This document shows positions 7,849-15,460 of a stretch of DNA of 32,129 bases, in pieces (position 1 is the stretch's first letter; each line of letters begins with the position of its first letter). The position numbers and the translations under genes are program-made. Where the stretch lies: contig DDXB01000061.1 in the NCBI GenBank assembly GCA_002347405.1, positions 1-32,129 of the forward strand. The letters are read 5' to 3'. A model generated the notes under the pieces. The model did not search any database. It saw only the letters and a list, made by a program, of their open reading frames with translations, and was not told where the DNA came from. Source of the stretch: Rhodocyclaceae bacterium UBA2271 (GTDB lineage Bacteria; Pseudomonadota; Gammaproteobacteria; Burkholderiales; Rhodocyclaceae).

Positions 7849-9006
7849 ATGCGACGACTGGCAGAGCGACTGCGCCAATACATGACATGGGCGACCCTGG
7901 CCCGCAAGCAGTCCGGGAAGAGCCTGCTCCGGCAACTTCAGGAGGTACTGGCCCTCAGGAAAATGGGGGGGCTGTGCGGAATCTCCGATTATTACTGGTA
8001 CGGCCTCTATCGGGACAATTACCTGGCGGGCCGGGGTGCCAGTGACTTTCTGGGCTGGCGCCTGCAGCAACAACTCAGTCTCGCCCTCAACCCGAGGCAC
8101 GTCGTGCTTCCCGCCTGGGACAAGCTGGTGTTTTTCCTGCTGGCCAGCGCTGCCGGACTTCCCGTGGCACCGATCAAGGCTTGTTTTCACCGCTCCGACC
8201 TAATGCGCGCAGATATAGGCACACATCTGCGTACCACCGAAGAGGGTGCCGCATTTCTCCGCGATCCGTCCCTCTATCCACTCTTCGCCAAACCGGCCTA
8301 CTCCCAGCAGGGCTTCGGCTCCGCCTCCCTGCTTGGCTACGATGAAAGCACCGATCTGCTGTCGCTGCTTGATGGGGGCAGCATCGCCGTTCCCGACTTC
8401 GTGAAACGTCTGGACCAATCGGTCGATACGCGCTTTCATCGACCGGAGTGCGGTTTCCTGTTTCAGGAGGCCTTTGCTTCGGCAGCCGAGATCCGTGCCC
8501 TGACCGGCTGGTCGGCACTCTGCGGCGTACGCATTGTCTGCCTGAACAGCCCGGAGGACGGGGCAATTCCTATCCGGGCAGTGTGGAAAATTGCCGTAGC
8601 GCCCAATCATGTGGACAATTTCAGCCTTGGCAAGTATGGCAACCTGCTGGCCAACATCGATCTAACGAGCGGCGAGATCAGTCGCACCGTTAACGGTTTC
8701 TGGCCGAAAACCAGACTACTTCGCGAGCACCCGGTTACCGGCAAACTGCTTGAGGGTTTCCGCCTCCCGGGCTGGGGAAAGGTGCTTGAGGCTTGCCAAC
8801 TGGGGGGCCGGGCCTTCCCGTTGATGCGGATTCAGCATTGGGACTTTGCCCTGACCGAGCAAGGTCCACTGATCCTTGAGTTGAATGATCTTGGCGCCAC
8901 GGAGATGTTGCAACTTCATGGCCGGGGAATACTCACCGCCGAGACGCGCGCCTTCCTGAAGCGCCATACCGACATCCACGAGCATCCCTGGGTTGCCGAT
9001 CTATGA
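7849..9006 (+). CDS. ATP-grasp enzyme (sugar-transfer-associated type)
   Basis: A 385-residue cytoplasmic ATP-grasp protein. KPAYSQQGFGS fits the ATP-binding strand and loop, and HWDFALTEQGPLILELNDLG near the C-terminus carries the paired acidic and Asn residues that bind magnesium. Overall it resembles the ATPgrasp_ST family (PF14397) found in capsule and EPS loci, whose members are thought to ligate a carboxylate to an amine but lack defined substrates. The ATG at 7849 is preferred to the in-frame ATG at 7822 because an ideal GGAGGAG sits just before it. It faces the PaaK-like gene, ending 28 bases from that gene's stop. It could join an amino acid or peptide to the product of the opposing operon; that is inference. 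Confidence 0.75.
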   Translation: MRRLAERLRQYMTWATLARKQSGKSLLRQLQEVLALRKMGGLCGISDYYWYGLYRDNYLAGRGASDFLGWRLQQQLSLALNPRHVVLPAWDKLVFFLLASAAGLPVAPIKACFHRSDLMRADIGTHLRTTEEGAAFLRDPSLYPLFAKPAYSQQGFGSASLLGYDESTDLLSLLDGGSIAVPDFVKRLDQSVDTRFHRPECGFLFQEAFASAAEIRALTGWSALCGVRIVCLNSPEDGAIPIRAVWKIAVAPNHVDNFSLGKYGNLLANIDLTSGEISRTVNGFWPKTRLLREHPVTGKLLEGFRLPGWGKVLEACQLGGRAFPLMRIQHWDFALTEQGPLILELNDLGATEMLQLHGRGILTAETRAFLKRHTDIHEHPWVADL

Positions 9007-9034
9007 GGGCCTGCCGCAGTTAACCTGCTTGCCG

Positions 9035-10465
9035 CTACGGTACCCAGTAAACAAACTTGCGCTCGTAGTCGATGGTCTTGCTGTAAGAAAACTCGTCATA
9101 GGGCAGGCAGACCGCTTGTAAAGTCGAGCCAAGTTGGTCTGGGAGGGCATTCCGGAGGCTGTTGGCGAATTCGCCCAGGTTGGCGGTTGTGCCGCGAACT
9201 GCCTGGACCTCCCAGTGGATGGCGTCGGCCTTGATGCTGATGCGGTGCGCGCCGGTGAGATGCCGGGCGACTGCGGGATGGTGGTAGATCGCCGCCTTGA
9301 ACAGGTCGACGTGGCCGCGGCCAGGTAGCTGGTCCGTGGCGCGGCCGTGCAGGGCAATCAGCGGCAGGGATGGCAGGGTTAGGGCACCCGGCACTTCGGC
9401 TGCGGCCTCGCGGAGTGCCGCTGTGGAAATGAATTGCATGCGGTCGCCGGTGCGGTAGCGTATCAGCGGTACCGGGGTGGCCTTGTCCATGACGGTGACG
9501 ACGAGGTCGCCGACCCCATGTACATTGGGGTTGATAACTTCAACAAAGGTGCGCAAGGGATTGAATACAAGGAAAGTCGGCGCTGGCGAGACGGCGGGAT
9601 CGACACCTGTCAGGTTATTTGACAGTGCGGGATCGCGGATGCAGGCGCGGCGCAGGGCAACGGTTTCGCGGGTTTCGTTGAAAAGATTGAGGCCGAGCTC
9701 GCCGACGCCCATGGAACTGCCGATGAGGCCGCTGGCCGGATCGTCGGGGTCGATGCCAAGCACGCCGGCCAGGTAGTCGCGGAAGCTTTCGGGAAAAGTC
9801 TCTTCGCCGACAATGACATGGATACGGTTGCGACGCCAGTCCAGGCCAGCGTCCTGTGAGTAGTCGCACAGCCGCTTGAGGAAGAGCGGGTCGCCACACA
9901 GGATGATCTGTTCGAACAGATTGCCGGCCTGCTGAACGATGGCGCAGGCCATGTCTTCGCGCACGCTGACGTTGGCGACGCAAACGGCATCGGAGCTGAA
10001 GGTCACGCCCATCGGCAGGCAGTTGATCAGCAACGTGCGCCGGCGGTCGATGGCGAAGGCCATCTCGAGGCCAAGATCGACCAGGCGTGACGTATTCCTG
10101 ATCTGCTGGCGGGTGCTGAGGCCGAGGGCAAAGCCCCCGGCCCCGTGGCCGGAACTGGTGAGTACTGATGCCAGGCTTGTTATTGGCACATCGTCACAAA
10201 GTAATTGGTCAACGCCGAAACGCTTGAAAGTGTTGGATTTATCCAGCACCGGGCAGCGGGCGACGAAATCCGCGGGCGTCTTGATTGTTGCGGGATCGAC
10301 GCCGGCTTCGGCGAGCAGGGTTCGATAGGCCGGTGAATGTCTGGCGGCGCGCCGGAAGGTGGGCAACAGCCAGCGCAAGCCCCGGCGGATCAGCGCAGCG
10401 GGATCGCTGCGTGCCAGCTGCGATTTGATCAGCCGGCGCTTGATGCGTTGGAGAATCTGTTTCAT
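9035..10465 (-). CDS. Phenylacetate-CoA ligase-like (PaaK/CapK) adenylate-forming enzyme
   Basis: A 476-residue member of the adenylate-forming superfamily, PaaK/CapK branch. TSSGHGAGGFALGL near residue 105 is the phosphate-binding loop, GEETFPESF lies mid-protein, and RYRTGDRM contains the conserved RTGD adenosine-binding core. Such enzymes activate a carboxylic acid as an acyl-AMP and usually pass it to CoA or an amine. The exact acid cannot be read from the sequence. The start at 10465 puts the gene 23 bases after the HDOD stop, in a run with the acyltransferase; the Shine-Dalgarno is weak. The obvious role is activating a fatty or aromatic acid for the same pathway as the acyltransferase. 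Confidence 0.75.
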   Translation of the reverse strand: MKQILQRIKRRLIKSQLARSDPAALIRRGLRWLLPTFRRAARHSPAYRTLLAEAGVDPATIKTPADFVARCPVLDKSNTFKRFGVDQLLCDDVPITSLASVLTSSGHGAGGFALGLSTRQQIRNTSRLVDLGLEMAFAIDRRRTLLINCLPMGVTFSSDAVCVANVSVREDMACAIVQQAGNLFEQIILCGDPLFLKRLCDYSQDAGLDWRRNRIHVIVGEETFPESFRDYLAGVLGIDPDDPASGLIGSSMGVGELGLNLFNETRETVALRRACIRDPALSNNLTGVDPAVSPAPTFLVFNPLRTFVEVINPNVHGVGDLVVTVMDKATPVPLIRYRTGDRMQFISTAALREAAAEVPGALTLPSLPLIALHGRATDQLPGRGHVDLFKAAIYHHPAVARHLTGAHRISIKADAIHWEVQAVRGTTANLGEFANSLRNALPDQLGSTLQAVCLPYDEFSYSKTIDYERKFVYWVP

Positions 10466-10488
10466 CAGCGCTTCGGCCTGGCCACCTG

Positions 10489-11325
10489 CTAGAGCAGCAG
10501 CGACTCGGCCATCGATTTGATTTCGTCCGCAGAGGTTTCGAGCACGGCCGTCAAGGTCTTGCCGTCGACCGAAAACTCCGGCATGTTGTTCGCTGGTGTC
10601 GCCCCGGTTCCATCCCATTCCCTCAAAGGCGAAGTCACCGCCGTAAGTTGGTTGGCAAGCAGAAGGACATCGCCGGCCGTGACAGGTGGTCGCGCCGGGT
10701 CGCCCGAGAACAGGCGTACCACGGCATCACCTACCGGCCTGGGAATTTTCAGGGTCTGCATGATGCAGCTGGCCAGCTCCTGCCGCATTTCCCTGCCTGT
10801 TTTTCCCGAAACGTCAGTGAGCAATTCGGGGAATTCTTCGGCGCGCGACAGCAGGTAAAACCCGTCGATCTCATGCACGACGCCGGCAAACAACGCGGTT
10901 TCCGGGTCGACTTCGGTAAATTCCCGGGCCAGGACTTTCGCCAGACTTGCGACCGTTGCGCAGTGGTGCCAGAGCCGTTCCGCCTGGCGGCGCAATTCGG
11001 CATCGGCAATCTCGCTGGCCAGCTGGCGCACGACGATGACCGCGACCAGCGACCGCAGCGGCGTGAAGCCGAGCAGACTGACCGCCGCCCGCACATTGCT
11101 GACGCGTCCGCCAAAGCGGGTATAGGCCACCGAATTCGCGATGGCGACCAGCCGTGCGGCGATCAGCGGTTCGGCCAGCACCAGTTCGGCGGCAGTCTCA
11201 AGGTGACAGTCCGGATCACCCAGCGCCTGCTGCAGCCGTAATGACGCAGTCATGTTGGTCGGGAAAACCAGTTCTCCCCGGCGGGCCTGTCCGACAATGA
11301 GAGCCAGCGCTTGATGTGCATTCAT
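10489..11325 (-). CDS. HDOD-domain protein
   Basis: A 278-residue soluble protein with the HDOD fold across most of its length: LVLAEPLIAARLVAIANSVAY and VSLLGFTPLRSLV match the N-terminal HDOD signature, and LWHHCATVASLAKVLAREF..ETALFAGVVHEID corresponds to the HD-like helices. The usual HD metal pair appears as HE (VVHEIDGF), consistent with the non-catalytic nature of most HDOD proteins, which act as signalling scaffolds. The gene lies 47 bases after the acyltransferase and 23 before the adenylate-forming enzyme. Its presence inside a biosynthetic operon suggests it senses or controls the pathway. No Shine-Dalgarno is obvious at the ATG. Confidence 0.85.
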   Translation of the reverse strand: MNAHQALALIVGQARRGELVFPTNMTASLRLQQALGDPDCHLETAAELVLAEPLIAARLVAIANSVAYTRFGGRVSNVRAAVSLLGFTPLRSLVAVIVVRQLASEIADAELRRQAERLWHHCATVASLAKVLAREFTEVDPETALFAGVVHEIDGFYLLSRAEEFPELLTDVSGKTGREMRQELASCIMQTLKIPRPVGDAVVRLFSGDPARPPVTAGDVLLLANQLTAVTSPLREWDGTGATPANNMPEFSVDGKTLTAVLETSADEIKSMAESLLL

Positions 11326-11372
11326 GACGGTAACAATTTCTGGCGGCGATGCAGTCCGGGGCGCATGTGTAT

Positions 11373-12203
11373 TTATAGCCTGCCAAGATGGCCCAGCTTG
11401 TACTTCACCAGCGTCTTGATCAGCAACCAGTCGGAAATGTGCTCATCCTGGAACCAGGACAGCAGGAAGCGGTTGGCCTTGCCGAGCGTGTCCTCGAGCT
11501 GGTTCAGGTCGGCGATGTAGGTGGTCACCGGCCCATAGTAGTCGGTAACCGGTCCGACCGGCTCGAAGTGAAAACCCATGCGGTCGAGCATGCGCGCCAG
11601 TCCCTTTTCCATGGCGGCATACCAGTAACGGATGCCGTTCATGCGGCTGTAGCGATACATTTCACGATACATGCCGAGCATGATCTGCGGACTGGTGCTG
11701 CGCCGATCCTTGTGGTTGATTGTCGTTGCCGCTTGCTGGGGGGCGATGTCGTCGACCGTGCCCTTGTCCTGAAACTCTTTCGTCACGCCCTGCAAGGTGT
11801 CGCCGGGACGGCGCCGGAAGTTCTTCTTGACGATCAGGCGAGAGACTTCCCCGCACTGCTCTTTCGGGGGGGCAATGAAATCCGGGAAAATGGAGCAGTG
11901 CTCTTCGAATGGAAAGATATCTTTGGGTGTGGCAAAGACAAGTCGCACGGTGCCGACCACATACCCGTCATTGTTCTGTGCGGCCACATGCAGCGAACGA
12001 TCGTCGAAATCGTCGGTTTCCAGTCCCGATTCATATTTGGCAGCATCGAGGTATTTACACTCGGCGCAGTACACCTCGTAACGAAGCTGCGCAATTGCGT
12101 TAAACATTGCTATCTCCTGCTGTCTTGAAGACAGCTGACGGAATGAGAAAGAGGGAACCAGCAGATCCCTCTTGCCACCCTTCGTCAGCAGCTGAACAAG
12201 CAT
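11373..12203 (-). CDS. PEP-CTERM/exosortase-system-associated N-acyltransferase
   Basis: A 276-residue GNAT/LuxI-like acyltransferase of the exosortase-associated type (TIGR03694; FeeM-like N-acyl amino acid synthases are relatives). Residues matching the LuxI pattern are visible: Arg in LRYEVYC near residue 41, acidic residues in ETDDFD near 62-66, Arg in GTVRLV near 87, and the Glu and Arg of EVSRL near 118-121. The family is expected to move an acyl chain from acyl-ACP to an amine, but the exosortase-linked members have no confirmed product. The ATG at 12203 has a strong AAGGAG. It lies 27 bases after the DUF1302 gene and is probably cotranscribed with the ATPase, beta-barrel, HDOD and adenylate-forming genes. 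Confidence 0.85.
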   Translation of the reverse strand: MLVQLLTKGGKRDLLVPSFSFRQLSSRQQEIAMFNAIAQLRYEVYCAECKYLDAAKYESGLETDDFDDRSLHVAAQNNDGYVVGTVRLVFATPKDIFPFEEHCSIFPDFIAPPKEQCGEVSRLIVKKNFRRRPGDTLQGVTKEFQDKGTVDDIAPQQAATTINHKDRRSTSPQIMLGMYREMYRYSRMNGIRYWYAAMEKGLARMLDRMGFHFEPVGPVTDYYGPVTTYIADLNQLEDTLGKANRFLLSWFQDEHISDWLLIKTLVKYKLGHLGRL

Positions 12204-12230
12204 TGACTCGCTTCTCCTTTTCAGGACGAT

Positions 12231-13658
12231 TCAATATGAATAACGCAGCTCCGTATAGATCCGGTCCTGCGCGGCGTAACGGCCGAAGAATCCCATGGGC
12301 GGACCTTTGAAAACGTCGGCGCCCACCGCCAGACGCCAGTTTTTCTCGAAGTCCCAGTTGATCTTGGGCCGCAGCATCCAGTCGGTGCGCTCGAAGCTGG
12401 CCACCCACAGTACCTCAGCTTCGAGGCGCGGTGTCAGTTTTCTGTTGAGCAGCAGACTATAGCCATTCTCGCGCTTTTGCGGGATCACGTCGCGGTCATG
12501 GTTCGTGATCATGCTCTGGAAGTACTGCAGGTTGAGCCGCGTATCGGCGGGCAGCGTCACATCGACGCCGAGCGCCCAGTCGAGCGTGTTCTGCGGCACC
12601 ACGCCATCCACATCGCTGAGCCGCAGCACGGTCTGGCGGCGACCGGTGGTGTACACCGCCTCGGCCTTCAGCACCGCCGTGCCGAAAGCCTTGGCCAGCG
12701 TGCCGCCGGTCTGGGAGATGCGGTCGTGGCGCGCCTGGTAGATCAGTTCCGCTGTCGGCACGGTCACCACCTGACGATAGAAGGTCGGGGCGGCATCCAT
12801 GCTGCGGTAATAAAATCCGGAAAGATCCCAGCCATCGGCCAGCCAGGTGCCGCGCAGGCCGTAATTGCCCTGCGACAGTTGCCGTGATGGCCGTGTCTCG
12901 TTGCGATAGCGGATGCTGTAGCCGGGAAACTCCGGCTGCGCCGGGAAGAATTCGGCGCCCGGTTTGCCGGTCTCGTCATAGGTCGGCACCGGCACCCAGA
13001 GCAGTTCGCCCTTGAAGTCGCCCTTGAAATATTCGGCACGGGCGGCCCATTGCGGAATGCGCAGGATGTTGAACTCGGGCAGGATGAATTCGCGCATGTC
13101 GCGCGCCGAAACCACGTCGGCGAAAAACAGCCCGACCATTTCGCCCCAGACCACATGCTGGCGGCCGATGCGCAGGTCCCAGTTGCCCAGGCTGGTATCG
13201 AAGTAGGTTTCGCGCAGATTGAAGTTGAAGCGCTGGTCGCGTCGCACCTCATTCGAATAGAAGCTGGTGGCATCGAAGACGGCGTCGTAATCGATACGCG
13301 CGCTGACTTTCCACTTGATGCCGCCGCTGCTCTTGCCCTGGGTGCCGAACTCGACGCGGGTCAGCATCTTCGACCAGTGCGAGGGATTGTCGACGGCGCG
13401 GGCGAGCTCGAACTGGGCATAGCCGCGCAGGCCGGAACCGCCGCCCGGCTTCATGTCGCTGGCACCGGCCCGCGTTGCCGCTGCATTCTTCGCATCATCG
13501 GCGGCCGCTTCGCGCAACAGGGCCTCGATGTCGTCCGGGATGTCGCTTGCCGCCGTCCCGCCAACGCCGACTTTCTCCGGTGGCGCTGCGAGAAGCGTCA
13601 GGGGAAACAGCAGCAGGCAGGTGGCCAGAATGCCGGGAATTCTCTTTCGGTGGATCAT
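12231..13658 (-). CDS. DUF1302-family outer-membrane beta-barrel protein
   Basis: A 475-residue protein with a Sec signal peptide (RKRIPGILATCLLLFPLTLLAA) and alternating amphipathic strands through the mature region. It carries the family hallmark RIGRQHVVWGE and ends ELRYSY; a C-terminal aromatic residue is the outer-membrane insertion signal. DUF1302 proteins often sit with DUF1329 and RND/MMPL exporters in hydrophobic-compound loci and are thought to be outer-membrane channels or docking sites. Here the partners are instead an ABC ATPase (overlapping by four bases upstream) and an N-acyltransferase downstream, which is unusual and suggests delivery of a lipid-like product to the outer membrane. 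Cargo is unknown. Confidence 0.87.
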   Translation of the reverse strand: MIHRKRIPGILATCLLLFPLTLLAAPPEKVGVGGTAASDIPDDIEALLREAAADDAKNAAATRAGASDMKPGGGSGLRGYAQFELARAVDNPSHWSKMLTRVEFGTQGKSSGGIKWKVSARIDYDAVFDATSFYSNEVRRDQRFNFNLRETYFDTSLGNWDLRIGRQHVVWGEMVGLFFADVVSARDMREFILPEFNILRIPQWAARAEYFKGDFKGELLWVPVPTYDETGKPGAEFFPAQPEFPGYSIRYRNETRPSRQLSQGNYGLRGTWLADGWDLSGFYYRSMDAAPTFYRQVVTVPTAELIYQARHDRISQTGGTLAKAFGTAVLKAEAVYTTGRRQTVLRLSDVDGVVPQNTLDWALGVDVTLPADTRLNLQYFQSMITNHDRDVIPQKRENGYSLLLNRKLTPRLEAEVLWVASFERTDWMLRPKINWDFEKNWRLAVGADVFKGPPMGFFGRYAAQDRIYTELRYSY

Positions 13659-14410
13659 TGCGTTACCCCCGTTCTGCCATGTTCGCCGAGCTGTGGCAGG
13701 CGCACGGTACCCCAGCCGCTGCCGCGCCGTATGCCGAGTTCGCGCAGGCTGCCATCCTCGATGCGCACCAGCCGGTCGGCCATGTCGACGACGCGCTGGT
13801 CGTGGGTCGAGAAGATGAAAGTCGTGCCAAGTTTGTGGTTGATGTCACGCATCAGTTCGAGAATTTCGGTGCCGGTGTTGCGGTCGAGGTTGGCGGTCGG
13901 CTCGTCGGCCAGCACGATGGTGGGGTGGATTGCCAGTGCGCGGGCGATGGCGACACGCTGGCGCTGGCCGCCGCTCAACTGGTTAGGACGTTGGCCGGCG
14001 TACCTGGCGAGTCCGACCATGTCGAGGAAATACGCGACGCGGCGTAGCCGTTCCGCCTTGGAAACGTCGCGGCGATAGAGCAGGGGATATTCGACGTTTT
14101 CGGCGGCGGACAACACCGGCAGCAGGTTGAAGGTCTGGAAAATGAAGCCGATGGTGCGCGCCCGCAGATCGGCCAGTTGGTCGCTCGACCAGTCCGTCAC
14201 ATCCTGGCCTTCAATGAAGATCCGCCCCTCGGTCGGCATGTCGATGCAACCGATCAGATTGAGCAGCGTCGTCTTGCCGCTGCCCGAGGGGCCGGAAATG
14301 GCAAGGAATACGCCCCGCTGAATCTGGAGTGTAATATTGGACAGTGCCTGGACAATCTGGTCGCCGAGAAGGTAGTCCTTGAACACGTTCTCGACTTGTA
14401 CGACATACAT
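13655..14410 (-). CDS. ABC transporter ATP-binding protein, LolD/MacB type
   Basis: A 251-residue ATPase with all expected motifs: Walker A GPSGSGKTT (40-48), Q-loop FIFQTFNLLP (about 89-98), signature LSGGQ (145-149), Walker B TIVLADEP (164-171) and H-loop STHD (201-204). The spacing and the PSGSGKTTLLN..GCIDMPTEG region mark the LolD/MacB/FtsE subgroup, which energises FtsX-type permeases. No permease is adjacent. The ATG at 14410 has GGAG six bases upstream and is preferred to a TTG at 14437. The stop overlaps the DUF1302 start (ATGA), implying coupling. The likely partners are the orphan permease pair at 3999-6451 or the pair at 29688-32106. Confidence 0.9.
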   Translation of the reverse strand: MYVVQVENVFKDYLLGDQIVQALSNITLQIQRGVFLAISGPSGSGKTTLLNLIGCIDMPTEGRIFIEGQDVTDWSSDQLADLRARTIGFIFQTFNLLPVLSAAENVEYPLLYRRDVSKAERLRRVAYFLDMVGLARYAGQRPNQLSGGQRQRVAIARALAIHPTIVLADEPTANLDRNTGTEILELMRDINHKLGTTFIFSTHDQRVVDMADRLVRIEDGSLRELGIRRGSGWGTVRLPQLGEHGRTGVTQ

Positions 14411-14481
14411 CGGCAGCTCCAAAAAATTGCCAGCCAAGGCCAGCCTTGATCTCTACTATAGATTGGAAACGAGGAAAGGGC

Positions 14482-15300
14482 ATGATGAACGCAAAGACAC
14501 GATACTTTTTCATGCGCAATTACAATCACTTGCGAAATGCATGCGGTGGCTTGGCTGCGCTTTGTGTGCTGGTGGCGGCAGGTGTGGTCGTCGCACAAGA
14601 AGCCCAGCCTGACCCGGCGCAGGCGAAGGCGCAGGCGCAGGAGATTCTCAGAAACGCCGACCTGATTCGCTTCCCCCGTGAAGGCTTTCAGGTCGACATC
14701 TCGATTACCACCCGCCGGGCCGACCAGTCGACCGAGGCGCGCAAGTATCAGGTGTTCTCGCGGGGCAATGACCGGACGGTGGTGATCGTCACCGAACCGG
14801 CATCGGAACGCGGCCAGACCATGCTGATGAGCGGTCGCGATCTGTGGGTGTTCCTGCCCAGCGTGTCGCAACCGGTGCGGTTGTCCCTGGCACAGCGGCT
14901 GACCGGTCTGGTGGCCAACGGCGACCTCGCCCGCGCCAATTTTGCCGGTGACTACACGCCGAAACTGTTGCGCAACGAAGTCATCGAGGGCGAGGAACAT
15001 CACGTGCTCGAACTGACGGCAGTCGATCGCAGCGTCACCTATCAGCGCGTGCTCTACTGGGTCAAGCAGAAGAATGCCTACCCGCATCGGGCGGAGTTCT
15101 ATTCCCTTTCCGGGCGGCTGCTGAAATCCTGCAAATACGAAAACTTCAAGACCATGGCTGGCGGGGTACGCCCGACGCGGCTGGTGATGGACGATGCGCT
15201 GCGTGCCGGCGAGCAGTCGGTGCTCGAATACGACGCCATGAAACTGCGCGAATTGCCGGACAAGCTCTTCACCAAGGAGTACCTGAAGAAACTCGACTGA
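14482..15300 (+). CDS. LolA-like outer-membrane lipoprotein-sorting protein
   Basis: A 272-residue secreted protein: a basic N-terminus, a hydrophobic segment (GGLAALCVLVAAGVVVAQ), then a periplasmic domain of the LolA_like family (PF17131). The characteristic run is present: GQTMLMSGRDLWVFLPS, then VRLSLAQRLTGLVANGDLARANF. These proteins have a LolA/LolB-like open barrel that binds acyl chains and shuttles lipoproteins or lipids across the periplasm. The ATG at 14482 (or the next codon, 14485) follows GAGGAAAGGG. It is transcribed divergently from the LolD-like ATPase, 71 bases apart, so a shared control region is likely. Together with the ATPase, permeases and beta-barrel it makes up most of a Lol-like trafficking route. 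Confidence 0.87.
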   Translation: MMNAKTRYFFMRNYNHLRNACGGLAALCVLVAAGVVVAQEAQPDPAQAKAQAQEILRNADLIRFPREGFQVDISITTRRADQSTEARKYQVFSRGNDRTVVIVTEPASERGQTMLMSGRDLWVFLPSVSQPVRLSLAQRLTGLVANGDLARANFAGDYTPKLLRNEVIEGEEHHVLELTAVDRSVTYQRVLYWVKQKNAYPHRAEFYSLSGRLLKSCKYENFKTMAGGVRPTRLVMDDALRAGEQSVLEYDAMKLRELPDKLFTKEYLKKLD

Positions 15301-15310
15301 AACGCCGCAG

Positions 15311-15339
15311 CGTTTGCGCCGGGCCGTCCCAAGCAAACG
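15311..15339. repeat. Nested hairpin carrying an 18-base dispersed repeat
   Basis: CGTTTGC (15311-15317) pairs with GCAAACG (15333-15339), and an inner GGG CCGT CCC hairpin sits in the loop. The 18 bases GCGCCGGGCCGTCCCAAG (15316-15333) recur exactly at 32111-32128. It lies just past the LolA-like stop and could help terminate that transcript. The exact second copy suggests a dispersed repeat family. Confidence 0.6.
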
Positions 15340-15422
15340 CGGCACGCGGCGCCAGCCGCAACCCGCACCCCAAGTCACAATAAGCGCCCCGTGATAAACG
15401 AGCGCCAGCAAGCCGTTTAGAA

Positions 15423-15438
15423 CCCCCCGCGCGGGGGG
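15423..15438. terminator. GC palindrome between convergent genes
   Basis: A perfect palindrome (six C, GCGC, six G) lies between the convergent LolA-like and galE stops. It could act as a bidirectional transcription barrier, although no T-run follows. Its 15-base core recurs in the soeB-soeC gap at 18983-18997, so it may instead be a fragment of a repeated element. Confidence 0.4.
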
Positions 15439-15460
15439 CGAAGGGGGGCGGGCATTTAAA

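Noticed and set aside
7645..8190. 181-codon minus-strand frame over the start of the ATP-grasp gene
   Set aside because: No motifs; the plus-strand gene has an ideal ribosome-binding site and domain evidence.
13050..14078. 342-codon plus-strand frame over DUF1302 and the ATPase
   Set aside because: Antisense shadow of two well-supported genes.
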